Assembly: GCA_029563035.1 (NCBI GenBank) | Contig: JAKQTP010000138.1 | Span: 62,001-126,000 of the forward strand | Origin: an archaeon | Lineage (GTDB): Archaea; Iainarchaeota; Iainarchaeia; CSSED10-239 | Direction of reading: 5' to 3' | Length of the DNA stretch: 64,000 bases | Part shown: positions 1-7,803 of the stretch, piece after piece | Position numbering within the stretch: the stretch's first letter is position 1 | Layout of the letters: each line of letters begins with the position of its first letter | Translations under genes and position numbers: made by a program | The notes under the pieces: generated by a model | What the model was told of the DNA's origin: nothing | Databases searched by the model: none | What the model saw: only the letters and a program-made list of their open reading frames with translations

Positions 1-432
1 TTTTACTACTATGTCTTTTCCTTTAACTTCAACTTTACAGCCAGGAAGGATCTTTGTTTTTCTTGGTTTCTTCTCACCTAAAAAGTTTGAGATAATAACT
101 TCATCGCCTTCCACTTTTACAGTTATTGGAAAGTGAGAATAAACAACTGAAAGCTTGTAAACATAGTCTTTTTCAAAACCCTTTAATGCATTTATTATAT
201 GCTTCTCTGTACTGTTAACAACAGCTTTGATTGTTCTTTTCTTACTTTTAGGTGTAAGCTCTATTTCTCCATTCTCAAACTTTGCAGAAATATAAACTGG
301 ATTAAATGCAATGTCTATTTTCTTTCCGGACTTTTCAAGAACCAAATCGTGAGATCCAAGATGCACTTTTACATCGCTTGGTATCTTTATCTTTGTTTCT
401 TTAATTTCTTTAATTTCTTTTTTTGTTTGCAT
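1..432 (-). CDS. rpl6: 50S ribosomal protein uL6 (partial, C terminus off window)
   Basis: Large-subunit protein uL6, which binds 23S rRNA near the sarcin-ricin loop. The visible 144 codons start at an ATG at 432 and stay open to base 1. The N-terminal part carries the archaeal L6 pattern (IPSDVKVHLGSHDLVLEKSG near residues 16-35), and KKPRKTKILPGCKVEVKGKD occupies roughly residues 121-140. Archaeal uL6 is usually about 180 aa, so some 35-40 residues should lie beyond the window. It is the last visible member of the ribosomal operon, 22 bp after uS8. Confidence 0.95.
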   Translation of the reverse strand, partial: MQTKKEIKEIKETKIKIPSDVKVHLGSHDLVLEKSGKKIDIAFNPVYISAKFENGEIELTPKSKKRTIKAVVNSTEKHIINALKGFEKDYVYKLSVVYSHFPITVKVEGDEVIISNFLGEKKPRKTKILPGCKVEVKGKDIVVK

Positions 433-454
433 AATATTTTCACAATTTATAAAA

Positions 455-844
455 TTAATAAATGTAGCCAATGATTCTTCCACCAAGGCTTTTCTCTTTA
501 GCATCTTTGTGGCTCATTATACCTTGTGTTGTGCTTACAATTAACACGCCGACATCTCTTGAGATAAGATAAGACTTTTCAAACTTTTCATAGTCTTGCT
601 TTTTCACAGGATATCTTGGTTTAACTGCCCTGCATTTGTTTATTCTGCCACCCAGATAAACAACAACTTGCTTACTTGGTTTCTTATCTAAAACCTTGTA
701 CATCTTAATATATCCTTCTTTTTTTAGAAGAGTTAACACACTTTCTAAAAACTTAGAATGGTTAAGTGTACATGTTTGTTTAGAAGCCATCTCTGCATTA
801 TTTATGTTGTTTAATGCGTTTACTATTGGATCGTTTAAGCTCAT
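455..844 (-). CDS. rps8: 30S ribosomal protein uS8
   Basis: Small-subunit protein that binds helix 21 of 16S rRNA and helps assemble the central domain. The 129 aa match the archaeal length of about 130 aa. Family features seen are the start MSLNDPIVNALNNI, the ISRDVGVLIVSTTQGIMSHK segment around residues 93-112, and a C terminus of the form GGRIIGYIY, equivalent to GGEVLAFVW in other archaea. It follows uS14 with a 21-bp gap, the usual spc-operon order. Confidence 0.97.
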   Translation of the reverse strand: MSLNDPIVNALNNINNAEMASKQTCTLNHSKFLESVLTLLKKEGYIKMYKVLDKKPSKQVVVYLGGRINKCRAVKPRYPVKKQDYEKFEKSYLISRDVGVLIVSTTQGIMSHKDAKEKSLGGRIIGYIY

Positions 845-865
845 CTATTTTCACCTAATAAATAT

Positions 866-1039
866 TTAATCTAATTTTTTAAATCCCAACTTGTCTGCAT
901 ATTCTTTAAAGCATCTTCTACAGATGTAAAGATTATATTTTCTTATAAGTCCTTTGTTAGTTTCACAAAATCTACACTTTCTTGTTCTTTTAAGTTCTTT
1001 ACTTGTTTTGCCTAATTTTTTATAATCTATTTCACTCAT
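866..1039 (-). CDS. rps14: 30S ribosomal protein uS14, zinc-binding type
   Basis: A 57-aa protein read directly from the minus strand. It has two CxxC knuckles (CRFC at residues 22-25 and CRRC at 40-43), the zinc-binding form of uS14 found in archaea. It sits in the 3' major domain of the 30S head. The start ATGA overlaps the stop of uL5 by 4 bases, so it is probably translationally coupled. The gene falls exactly where uS14 is expected, between uL5 and uS8. Confidence 0.96.
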   Translation of the reverse strand: MSEIDYKKLGKTSKELKRTRKCRFCETNKGLIRKYNLYICRRCFKEYADKLGFKKLD

Positions 1040-1560
1040 TCAACCACTATTTTTAATTTTTCTTTTGCAAATTCAATTGCCTCATCTTTTGTGATTCTGT
1101 GTTTCTTTCCTACTTTTGCGATATTATATTTTCTCTGTTTTACTCTGTATCCCTTTCTTTTCAAAGACACGCAAACATCAAAACCTCTGATTCCAAGATT
1201 TGGGTCATATTTTATTCCTGGAACATCTAAATATTCATGTATACCATAAGAGAAAACCCCCTCGTTTGAGAAAGATTTCTTTTTTATCTTGTTATTTTTT
1301 GCTTTTAATGTTAGATCTATAAAATCAAGAGCGCCTTTTCCTCTTAAAGTTACCTTGCCACCGATTGGCAGACCAGGCCTTATTCCCCAAGTTGGTAATT
1401 TAAAAGTTGAAACTGTCTTTACTGGTTTCTTTTTAGTTACCAATTGTAGAATCTTTAAACCTTTTTCTAGCTCTTCGCCAGCTTCACCAACACCCATGTT
1501 CACGGTTACCTTCTCTACAAAGATTTCCCTGTTTGGGTTGTTTTTTTTATCTGTTGTCAT
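1036..1560 (-). CDS. rpl5: 50S ribosomal protein uL5
   Basis: Binds 5S rRNA and the central protuberance of the 50S subunit. The 174 aa carry the uL5 N-terminal signature (EKVTVNMGVGEAGEELEKG around residues 16-34) and the TLRGKGALDFIDL segment. Length is normal for archaea. The start ATG at 1560 is 13 bp after eS4, and the stop overlaps the uS14 start. Confidence 0.97.
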   Translation of the reverse strand: MTTDKKNNPNREIFVEKVTVNMGVGEAGEELEKGLKILQLVTKKKPVKTVSTFKLPTWGIRPGLPIGGKVTLRGKGALDFIDLTLKAKNNKIKKKSFSNEGVFSYGIHEYLDVPGIKYDPNLGIRGFDVCVSLKRKGYRVKQRKYNIAKVGKKHRITKDEAIEFAKEKLKIVVE

Positions 1561-1573
1561 AAAATATCACTTT

Positions 1574-2278
1574 TTAGTTGATTACAAAAACATTTTTTTC
1601 TGTAGTCTCAAACTCTTTATCATCAATCTTTAATTTCACTAATTCTTTTTTAATCATATTTCCTTTTGTTACTGAAACAATAGTCCCTGTTTTTCCAACA
1701 TGTTTACCACCTATCAAGAAAACCTTTCTGCCTTTCTCAAGTGGATAATATTCTTTTATGGTGTTGTTTTCAAGGTCAAGCTTAATAGATGCTTTTGTCT
1801 TATAAGCTTGGTTTGTTGTAAAAACACTTCTCCCATCATTTGTTATTAACTGTGTTTGTCCTTTCTTTGATATCATTTTTTTAACTATCTTACAAACCTT
1901 ATATTTTGTCTCTTCTTGATTTATTTCAATCAAGGTAATTAAGCCATTTTTCTTATATGTTACTTTATAAGCTTTATTTATCTTTGGAAACTCAATAATA
2001 TCAAATAAGCCAATTGCGTAATTGATTGACTTGACTGGCTTCTTATCAACTAACATTTCTCTATTTCTTATAATAAAAGTTGATTCTCTGTTGTTCTCTG
2101 TTAAGTGTAATAGATCTCTTAAGACATACCCTGCACTAACAACCTTTTGAAGAGAGTGCTTTCCAGGATTTGGTCTTAGAACAAATCTTTTTTTCTTATC
2201 AATCTTATGAACCTTTCCTGTATTTTGAGTTTTTAAAACTCTTGTACTTCCTTTCTTTGTCATATTATAAGTCACCAA
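1574..2278 (-). CDS. rps4e: 30S ribosomal protein eS4
   Basis: Archaeal/eukaryotic small-subunit protein of 234 aa. The N-terminal region has the conserved VLRPNPGKHSLQKVVSAGYV stretch around residues 32-51. The C-terminal third has a KOW-like segment (GRKVFLIGGKHVGKTGTIVS). It directly follows uL24 with no spacer: the uL24 stop codon begins right beside this start. Order uL24-eS4-uL5 is the standard archaeal arrangement. Confidence 0.96.
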   Translation of the reverse strand: MVTYNMTKKGSTRVLKTQNTGKVHKIDKKKRFVLRPNPGKHSLQKVVSAGYVLRDLLHLTENNRESTFIIRNREMLVDKKPVKSINYAIGLFDIIEFPKINKAYKVTYKKNGLITLIEINQEETKYKVCKIVKKMISKKGQTQLITNDGRSVFTTNQAYKTKASIKLDLENNTIKEYYPLEKGRKVFLIGGKHVGKTGTIVSVTKGNMIKKELVKLKIDDKEFETTEKNVFVIN

Positions 2279-2641
2279 TTATTTTTTTGATTTTTTTTCA
2301 ACAAATCTTTTTTTATCATTTAAAACTAATGATGTGATTACTAGGTTTGAGGCCTTAAAAGGTATTAATTTTTCTTGACCTCTTGAGTTTGTCACCTTGA
2401 AATCTTTAAGATAAACTACTCCTTTGTCATAGTTTACCCTGTCTACAACACTTGTTTTTCCTTTATTGTCTCCAACAAGCACTTTAACACCATCTCCTTT
2501 TCTCAAAGATGTTCTTTTCTTATTTACTTGTTTTATAAGTGGCTTGTCAATTGGAGCAACTAATAATTTTCTTTTAACATGATAAACACCAGTTAACATT
2601 CTTTTTCTGTTCTTTCCTGGTTTTTTTGTTTTATTAATCAT
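2279..2641 (-). CDS. rpl24: 50S ribosomal protein uL24
   Basis: Assembly-initiator protein of the large subunit, 120 aa. A KOW motif is visible around residues 48-68 (RKGDGVKVLVGDNKGKTSVV). The N terminus is very basic (KKPGKNRKRM), as usual in the archaeal family, which has extensions relative to the bacterial protein. It lies 25 bp after uL14. Confidence 0.96.
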   Translation of the reverse strand: MINKTKKPGKNRKRMLTGVYHVKRKLLVAPIDKPLIKQVNKKRTSLRKGDGVKVLVGDNKGKTSVVDRVNYDKGVVYLKDFKVTNSRGQEKLIPFKASNLVITSLVLNDKKRFVEKKSKK

Positions 2642-2666
2642 TTTTTATTCACCCAAAATAATTATC

Positions 2667-3065
2667 TTAAATAACTGCACTGGCTAGCCCTGCAATCTTA
2701 GGGAATCTCTCTCCAACTTCTTTTGCAACACAACCCTTTATTTCTGAGCCTTTTGGAAAACCTTTAGGGTCTGTTAAGACAACTGCATTATCTTCAAAGC
2801 AAATTCTCCAGCCGTTCTTTCTTCTGTATTCTTTTTTAACTCTAATAACAACTGCTCTTTCCATTTTCTTCTTCATTGCTGGCTTTCCTTTTTTAACAAC
2901 AACATTTAGAAGAGACGCTATTCCTGCTGACTGTACTCCTCTTTTTTTTGTTTTAACACCAATGACTGAAATTATCTCTACTTCTTTAGCGCCGCTATTA
3001 TCTGAACATAAGCATCTGGAGCCTGCTTGAAGCCCTCTTGTTACATTTGAACTTATTGGTTTCAT
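2667..3065 (-). CDS. rpl14: 50S ribosomal protein uL14
   Basis: Large-subunit protein at the subunit interface; it contributes to bridges with 16S rRNA and to the aIF6 binding site. The 132 aa include CSDNSGAKEVEIISVIGVK near the N terminus, the uL14 signature, and a conserved C-terminal GERFPKIAGLASAVI. Its start overlaps the uS17 end by 4 bases. Confidence 0.97.
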   Translation of the reverse strand: MKPISSNVTRGLQAGSRCLCSDNSGAKEVEIISVIGVKTKKRGVQSAGIASLLNVVVKKGKPAMKKKMERAVVIRVKKEYRRKNGWRICFEDNAVVLTDPKGFPKGSEIKGCVAKEVGERFPKIAGLASAVI

Positions 3066-3433
3066 TCTTCTTCAACCTCTTCTTCCTCTATACCTTCGTA
3101 TTTATCTTCATCTTTAAGTATTTCTTCCATGTGGCTTAAGGTTCCTAGTTTTTTCATAATAACAAAAGACTTTGTTTTGCTTAGTTTTCTGGTTTCGCCA
3201 ACAAGCACAATGTCTCCTATATTAATATCCATACATTCTGGGCAGTGTACTGGGATCTTTACTTTCTTTTTCATGTATCTTTCATATTTTCTGATATACT
3301 TTGCTTTCTCTATTTGTATTACTGCGGTTTTTAAAGCTTTTTTCTTAACCACAGTACCTTGTAAAGTCTTTCCTCTTACACTTATCTGTCCATGAACTGG
3401 GCAGTTTTTATCAAGACATGTTTTGACATCCAT
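3062..3433 (-). CDS. rps17: 30S ribosomal protein uS17
   Basis: Primary 16S rRNA-binding protein of the 5' domain. It is 123 aa with ISVRGKTLQGTVVKKKALKT near residues 17-36, typical of archaeal uS17, and a central GDIVLVGETRKLSKTKSFVI. The C terminus ends in an acidic glutamate run (EGIEEEEVEEE), a lineage-specific tail. It overlaps uL14 by 4 bases and follows the RNase P p29 gene with a 6-bp gap. Confidence 0.96.
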   Translation of the reverse strand: MDVKTCLDKNCPVHGQISVRGKTLQGTVVKKKALKTAVIQIEKAKYIRKYERYMKKKVKIPVHCPECMDINIGDIVLVGETRKLSKTKSFVIMKKLGTLSHMEEILKDEDKYEGIEEEEVEEE

Positions 3434-3439
3434 AACATT

Positions 3440-3634
3440 TCACATATTTATTGTTTCTAAATTTATTATTTCATTTTGTTTTATTTCAAATATTTTTTCT
3501 TTATCATCTCTAATTTTTAGTAACTCTTTTGTTTGGTAGATTACTATTCCTTTTTTTCCTATCTTTGTTCTGTCTGACGAGTTTTTTATAATTACTTTTT
3601 TTCCGATCAGCTCAGAATTTTTGATATTAAGCAT
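3440..3634 (-). CDS. rnp1: RNase P protein component 1 (Rpp29/Pop4), minimal form
   Basis: Subunit of archaeal RNase P, which matures tRNA 5' ends. Only 64 aa, shorter than the usual 90-130, but the Sm-like core is clear: LIGKKVIIKNSSDRTKIGKK at residues 9-28, then GIVIYQTKELLKI. The long basic N-terminal helix of larger homologues is missing. It overlaps the end of the aIF1 gene by 8 bases. Placement between aIF1 and uS17 is the known archaeal order, which supports the call. Confidence 0.9.
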   Translation of the reverse strand: MLNIKNSELIGKKVIIKNSSDRTKIGKKGIVIYQTKELLKIRDDKEKIFEIKQNEIINLETINM

Positions 3635-3929
3635 CGATTAATTCCTCAAGATATCCTTTTTCTATTAATAGTTTTTTTATTCTTTCTTTTTGCTCGCCTT
3701 GTAGTTCAATAACATTGTCCTTTACTGTTCCACCACAAGCTAACTTCTTCTTAAGATACTTGAAAACTTCCTGTTGCTCATTAGCATCTGTAAATCCAGA
3801 AATCAATGTTGCATACTTTTTGAATTTCTTTCTTTCAGTTCTAATTTTTATCTGTTGTTGTTCTCTTGTTCTAAGATCACAAGTACAGATTGTTTTTGGT
3901 AAATGACATACAGAACAAATCTCAGCCAT
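3627..3929 (-). CDS. Translation initiation factor aIF1 (SUI1 family)
   Basis: Start-codon fidelity factor acting on the 30S subunit. The 100 aa have an N-terminal four-cysteine element (CSVC and CTC at residues 5-16, probably zinc-binding) followed by the SUI1 domain, with the conserved KKKLACGGTVKDNVIELQGE around residues 64-83. The N-terminal cysteine knuckle is common in archaeal members. It lies in the ribosomal operon between uL29 and the RNase P p29 gene. Confidence 0.94.
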   Translation of the reverse strand: MAEICSVCHLPKTICTCDLRTREQQQIKIRTERKKFKKYATLISGFTDANEQQEVFKYLKKKLACGGTVKDNVIELQGEQKERIKKLLIEKGYLEELIDA

Positions 3930-3952
3930 ATTCTAAATTTACACCTCACAAA

Positions 3953-4204
3953 TTATTTCTTTTTTGGAACTTCTTTTTTTGAAGTTGCTTTTTTTGGAAC
4001 TTCTTTTTGTTTTTTCTTTAGAGCATTTAATTTTGTTAAAAGTCTTGCAATCTGCTTTTTTAGAGCAGCTTTTTTTGTTGGATTAGTGGATTTTGTTTTT
4101 GATGCTAGCATTCCTTTTTCTTTTGCTAGTTCAAGTTTTAAATCCTTAACTTTATTTTCAATCTCTGTAATTGAATTTAATGTTACTGCTTTTTTCTTAG
4201 TCAT
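3953..4204 (-). CDS. rpl29: 50S ribosomal protein uL29
   Basis: Two-helix protein near the peptide exit tunnel. It has 83 aa with a typical helix (EIENKVKDLKLELAKEKGML) and the NPTKKAALKKQIARLLTKLN core. The C terminus is a lineage-specific tail containing KKEVPKK twice plus a variant, a short tandem repeat also visible in the DNA. The gene is 4 bp after uS3 and 23 bp before aIF1. Confidence 0.93.
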   Translation of the reverse strand: MTKKKAVTLNSITEIENKVKDLKLELAKEKGMLASKTKSTNPTKKAALKKQIARLLTKLNALKKKQKEVPKKATSKKEVPKKK

Positions 4205-4208
4205 CTAA

Positions 4209-5036
4209 TCACTCTTCAATTATTTCTTCTACTATTTCTAATTTTTCTGTTTTGGTTTCTTTTTTTGCTTTTGGCTTCTTTTCTGTTTTTTCTTCTTTTG
4301 CAGGTTTTTTTTCTTTTGCTACTTCTTCTTTTGGTTTTTTCTTTTCTTCTATTTTTTCTTTTGCTACTTTTGTTTCTTTTTCAACCTCTTCCTCTCTGTT
4401 CTCTAGCTTTTTTTGTTCTCTTAAAAGCTTGTGTCTGTGAGATAACTCCTTAACATCGATCTTGTCTGAAAAGACAGTTTCTGGCTGAACAATTCTAAGT
4501 CTTATGCCGATTGTTCCTAGACCAGGAAAGGTTGTTCTTTTTTCAAAAGTAACAAGGTCTTTTTGTGAACCTGCTTTTTTTAAATATCCAAATGCATATC
4601 TTGAAGATCTTTTTCTTTGACCTTTACCAGCAGTGTTGCCTTTTGCTACAATTTCAGCACCTACTGCTCCTGCATTTCTCATCTGTGTCATTGCCCTATA
4701 AACTGCTGACTTCCAAGCAATTCCTCTGCCGATATCATTTGAAATATTTTCAATTATTACCCTAGGATCAAGATCTTTGTTTTGTAGTTCTCCAATCTCT
4801 ATATGCACTTTATTTAAACCAAAATCTTTTTCTAGATCCTCAGTTAATGCCTTGATATTATATCCGCTTTTACCAATAACAAAACCTGGCCTTAAAGCAT
4901 AGATAATAACTCTTGTGGAAATTGGTGACTTAATTACCTCAACATCTATAAATCCTGCTTGCTTTAGTTTCTTTTGTAGATACTGAGCAATTGCCATCTT
5001 TTTTAGTTTGTCTTTAACAAAAACATTTTCCTTCAT
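4209..5036 (-). CDS. rps3: 30S ribosomal protein uS3 with charged C-terminal tail
   Basis: uS3 forms the mRNA entry site on the 30S head. The KH domain is visible around residues 46-62 (IYALRPGFVIGKSGYNIKAL), as is the C-terminal half (GRGIAWKSAVYRAMTQMRNA). The core ends near residue 210. About 65 further residues are almost all K, E, P and A and look like a disordered extension. The tail accounts for the homopolymer-rich DNA at 4210-4400. It is preceded by uL22 with an 8-bp gap. Confidence 0.96.
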   Translation of the reverse strand: MKENVFVKDKLKKMAIAQYLQKKLKQAGFIDVEVIKSPISTRVIIYALRPGFVIGKSGYNIKALTEDLEKDFGLNKVHIEIGELQNKDLDPRVIIENISNDIGRGIAWKSAVYRAMTQMRNAGAVGAEIVAKGNTAGKGQRKRSSRYAFGYLKKAGSQKDLVTFEKRTTFPGLGTIGIRLRIVQPETVFSDKIDVKELSHRHKLLREQKKLENREEEVEKETKVAKEKIEEKKKPKEEVAKEKKPAKEEKTEKKPKAKKETKTEKLEIVEEIIEE

Positions 5037-5044
5037 GTTTGATC

Positions 5045-5518
5045 TTAAGCCTCCACCACTATAACTTCAATATTTGTTGATTTTGATTCTCTTGTCTTTC
5101 CACCTATTCTACCTAATGGCTGTATTTTTTGTCTGGTTACCCCTTTTGTTGCAAACATGCTTTCTATCTTTAATTTTTCTGTATCTAGATTTTTATTTTC
5201 AGCATTTGCTTTTGCTTCTTCTAGCAATAGCCTTATATATTTTGCACATTTTACTGGGTATCTTCCTATTGTTGTTCCTCTTTTGCTTTGTCCTTTCCTG
5301 TTTGGAACTTTCTTAGCATACTTAACAAGTGGAAGATAATCTCTCTTTGCTTCAATATCTGCTAAAATCTTTAAAGCTTTTTTTACAGGCATGTTTCTAA
5401 AATAATTTCCAAACTCTACTGAATACTTTACAGAGATTGGAGCATTACGCCTTACAGCTTTTGCTGACTTTTTAGGGTCTAGCTTTTTTTGGTAGTTGTA
5501 ATTATGATCTGATGACAT
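5045..5518 (-). CDS. rpl22: 50S ribosomal protein uL22
   Basis: Lines the peptide exit tunnel. The 157 aa match archaeal uL22, with RRNAPISVKYSVEFGNYFRN near residues 23-42 and a C-terminal half (RIGGKTRESKSTNIEVIVVE) that forms the tunnel hairpin and strand. It sits between uS19 (11-bp gap) and uS3 (8-bp gap), as in other archaea. Confidence 0.95.
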   Translation of the reverse strand: MSSDHNYNYQKKLDPKKSAKAVRRNAPISVKYSVEFGNYFRNMPVKKALKILADIEAKRDYLPLVKYAKKVPNRKGQSKRGTTIGRYPVKCAKYIRLLLEEAKANAENKNLDTEKLKIESMFATKGVTRQKIQPLGRIGGKTRESKSTNIEVIVVEA

Positions 5519-5529
5519 ATTTTCTCACT

Positions 5530-5913
5530 TTACTTTCTTGCAGCAACAGCAGTACTTGACTTGGTTGCACCAATTCCTGCTTTACCGTGTCTTATTCTCT
5601 TTCTTGTAAATGCAAACTCCCCAAGATAATGTGCTAGCATATCTGGAAATATTTCAACAGGTAAAAACTCTTTGCCATTATAGACATAAATGGTTTTACC
5701 AACCATCTTTGGTGTAATTATGATGTCTCTTCTGTGTGTTCTTATTTTCTTGTTTGCTTTTTTGTCTTTTTCTATTCTTTCATAGAACGCATCGCTATGG
5801 TTTCTTTTTAAGTGTCTCTTTGCTCTGCTTCCAGCGATATTTGCAAAATCAAGTAAAGACATCTTTTTTAGTTCTTCTAGAGTGTATCCTCTAAATTTAA
5901 AATCTTCTGCCAT
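5530..5913 (-). CDS. rps19: 30S ribosomal protein uS19
   Basis: Head protein of the small subunit. It has 127 aa, with the archaeal N terminus FKFRGYTLEELKKMSLLDFA and the conserved DMLAHYLGEFAFTRKRIRHG around residues 90-109. The C terminus ends GIGATKSSTAVAARK, as in archaeal homologues. A 60-bp gap separates it from uL2, the largest gap inside this operon. Confidence 0.96.
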   Translation of the reverse strand: MAEDFKFRGYTLEELKKMSLLDFANIAGSRAKRHLKRNHSDAFYERIEKDKKANKKIRTHRRDIIITPKMVGKTIYVYNGKEFLPVEIFPDMLAHYLGEFAFTRKRIRHGKAGIGATKSSTAVAARK

Positions 5914-5973
5914 TTTGTTTTCACATTTTTATTAGTTTCTTTGCAGAGTGTTTCTTTCTAAGAAAAACTCTAT

Positions 5974-6678
5974 TTACTTTTTCTTTCTACCTGTTCTCTT
6001 TGAAGCAATTGCACCAACCTTTCTTCCTGGTGGAGCATGTCTTGAAGTAGATTTAGAGTGACCAACGTGGTGCTGATAACCGCCGAATGGGTGATCAACA
6101 GCATTCATTGCAACTCCTCTTACTATTGGGTACTTCTTTCCTTTTGCTTTCATTGCTTTAAACTTTGCACCAGCGGTAACAAATGGTTTTGTTTTTCTTC
6201 CGCCTCCTGCAATTACGCCAATTGTTGCTCTTGCATCAAGTGGCAATTGTACTAACTTACCAGATGGTAATTTAATTATTGCTTTTTCTTTTTTGTTAAC
6301 AAGTATTGCTGATTGGCCACTTGCTCTTACAAACTTTCCACCATCTCCAAAGTTTTTTTCTATATTAAATATTGTGGTTCCAGGGTCTATTTCTCTAAGA
6401 GGCAAAACATTACCTGTTTTCTTTTGAGCGCCTGGGCCAAACTCTAGTTTCTGACCAGTAACTAATCCTTCTGCACAAATCACATATTCTTTTTTGCCAT
6501 CTGTCATTAAGATTTCTGCAACTGGTGATGACCTTATTGGGTCAGTTACTAAATCTATAACTTGGCCAGTCTGTAGTTCTTTAACAGTTCTATAATTAAT
6601 ATCAAACTTAGCATTATTGGTAGCAGTATATACAGGTCCGCCTTTTCCTCTTCTTTGAATCTTTAATCGTCTTCCCAT
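5974..6678 (-). CDS. rpl2: 50S ribosomal protein uL2
   Basis: Peptidyl-transferase-centre protein of 234 aa, normal for archaea. The segment NAVDHPFGGYQHHVGHSKST includes the conserved histidine region near the C terminus, and ATIGVIAGGGRKTKPFVTAG is also characteristic. Start ATG at 6678, 14 bp after uL23. Confidence 0.97.
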   Translation of the reverse strand: MGRRLKIQRRGKGGPVYTATNNAKFDINYRTVKELQTGQVIDLVTDPIRSSPVAEILMTDGKKEYVICAEGLVTGQKLEFGPGAQKKTGNVLPLREIDPGTTIFNIEKNFGDGGKFVRASGQSAILVNKKEKAIIKLPSGKLVQLPLDARATIGVIAGGGRKTKPFVTAGAKFKAMKAKGKKYPIVRGVAMNAVDHPFGGYQHHVGHSKSTSRHAPPGRKVGAIASKRTGRKKK

Positions 6679-6692
6679 TTTTAATCACGCAT

Positions 6693-6962
6693 TTATAAGA
6701 TACCTAACTTGTTAGCTAAATCTTGAGCATTAAAGCCTTTCTTTAAAGTTACAAAAGCTTTCTTTCTGTTTTTTCTATCAAATAAAACATTTACTGTTTT
6801 TACTTTTACATTATATAGTTTTTCAACAGCATCTTTTATTTCTTTTTTAGTTGATTCTTTGTTTACAACAAAAGTTACTCTGTTGGTTGTTGAAATCATA
6901 TTTACTGTTTTTTCAGTAATGACTGGATATTCAAGCACTTGATAATATTCAATTTTTTTCAT
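6693..6962 (-). CDS. rpl23: 50S ribosomal protein uL23
   Basis: Exit-tunnel protein and docking site for SRP. It has 89 aa with the family pattern YPVITEKTVNMISTTNRVTF near the N terminus and EIKDAVEKLYNVKVKTVNVL in the middle. It lies 14 bp before uL2 and 12 bp after uL4. Confidence 0.96.
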   Translation of the reverse strand: MKKIEYYQVLEYPVITEKTVNMISTTNRVTFVVNKESTKKEIKDAVEKLYNVKVKTVNVLFDRKNRKKAFVTLKKGFNAQDLANKLGIL

Positions 6963-6974
6963 AAAATATCACAT

Positions 6975-7781
6975 TTATTCAAATCTTTTTTTAAGCTCCT
7001 CAATTGCGCCTTCACTATAGATTGTTAGTCTTCCAGCATGTGTTCCTGGAGCTAACTCTTTAATTGATAATTGTCTTGCAGAGATGACATCTGCACCTTC
7101 AAGGTTACTGAATGCCTTGTGGTTTTTATTGTCTGCTAAGACAAACAAAATGCTTTTTCTTTTCTTGTATCTTCTACCTCTCATCTTTCCTTTTCCTGCT
7201 CTTACTGTTTTCTTTTCTTTTGCTTTTATTATGTCTTTGTCTAGGCCTAATTTTTCAAGAGCATCATAGATTTGTGAGGTCTTGTTTAAGCTTTCTATTT
7301 TATTATCAAAAATAATTGGTAATGTTATTTTTTCAGGAAGGATATGTCCTCTTTCCTCAACTAAGTTTCTGTTAGCTGTTGCAGAAACTGCTGAGATTAT
7401 TGCTTTTGTTCTTTCTTTTGAATTTATTTTTCTTGCAATAATTGATGAGACCTTTGGTGGGTGGGATTTTGGACCTCCTACTGCTTGACCAACTCTCATT
7501 ACTCTTCCTGCCATTAACACTCTTCTGTTTTTTGTTCTTGGTAATCTTGCTTTACCAGTGTTGATAGAGACATTTGCTTTGTTTGCTTTTCTTCTACCTA
7601 TATAGATAGATGTGTAGTCTCTATTAGAGTAAGGAGAAACACCTGTTGCTTGATAGCCCTTTGACTGACTAGAGATTACTGCTTTCTTGATTAAGTCTGG
7701 TCTATAGTCTTGTGCGAAATATTCAGGTAACTCTATCTCTTTGATTGTTTTTCCTTCTAAATCATAAATATTTGCTTTCAT
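6975..7781 (-). CDS. rpl4: 50S ribosomal protein uL4
   Basis: Exit-tunnel constriction protein of 268 aa, similar to other archaeal uL4. Recognisable parts are MRVGQAVGGPKSHPPKVSSI in the long tunnel loop, KGKMRGRRYKKRKSILFVLA around residues 195-215, and a C-terminal ISARQLSIKELAPGTHAGRL. It follows uL3 with a 22-bp gap. Confidence 0.97.
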   Translation of the reverse strand: MKANIYDLEGKTIKEIELPEYFAQDYRPDLIKKAVISSQSKGYQATGVSPYSNRDYTSIYIGRRKANKANVSINTGKARLPRTKNRRVLMAGRVMRVGQAVGGPKSHPPKVSSIIARKINSKERTKAIISAVSATANRNLVEERGHILPEKITLPIIFDNKIESLNKTSQIYDALEKLGLDKDIIKAKEKKTVRAGKGKMRGRRYKKRKSILFVLADNKNHKAFSNLEGADVISARQLSIKELAPGTHAGRLTIYSEGAIEELKKRFE

Positions 7782-7803
7782 AGTAAATCAATACCTTTAA
7801 TCT

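Noticed and set aside
3440..3634. Short RNase P p29 gene as a truncated pseudogene
   Set aside because: The Sm-like core is complete, and start, stop and operon place are intact.
4252..5339. Leu/Phe/Ser-rich plus-strand reading frames
   Set aside because: They are the reverse complement of lysine- and glutamate-rich ribosomal protein genes, with no Shine-Dalgarno site or family match.
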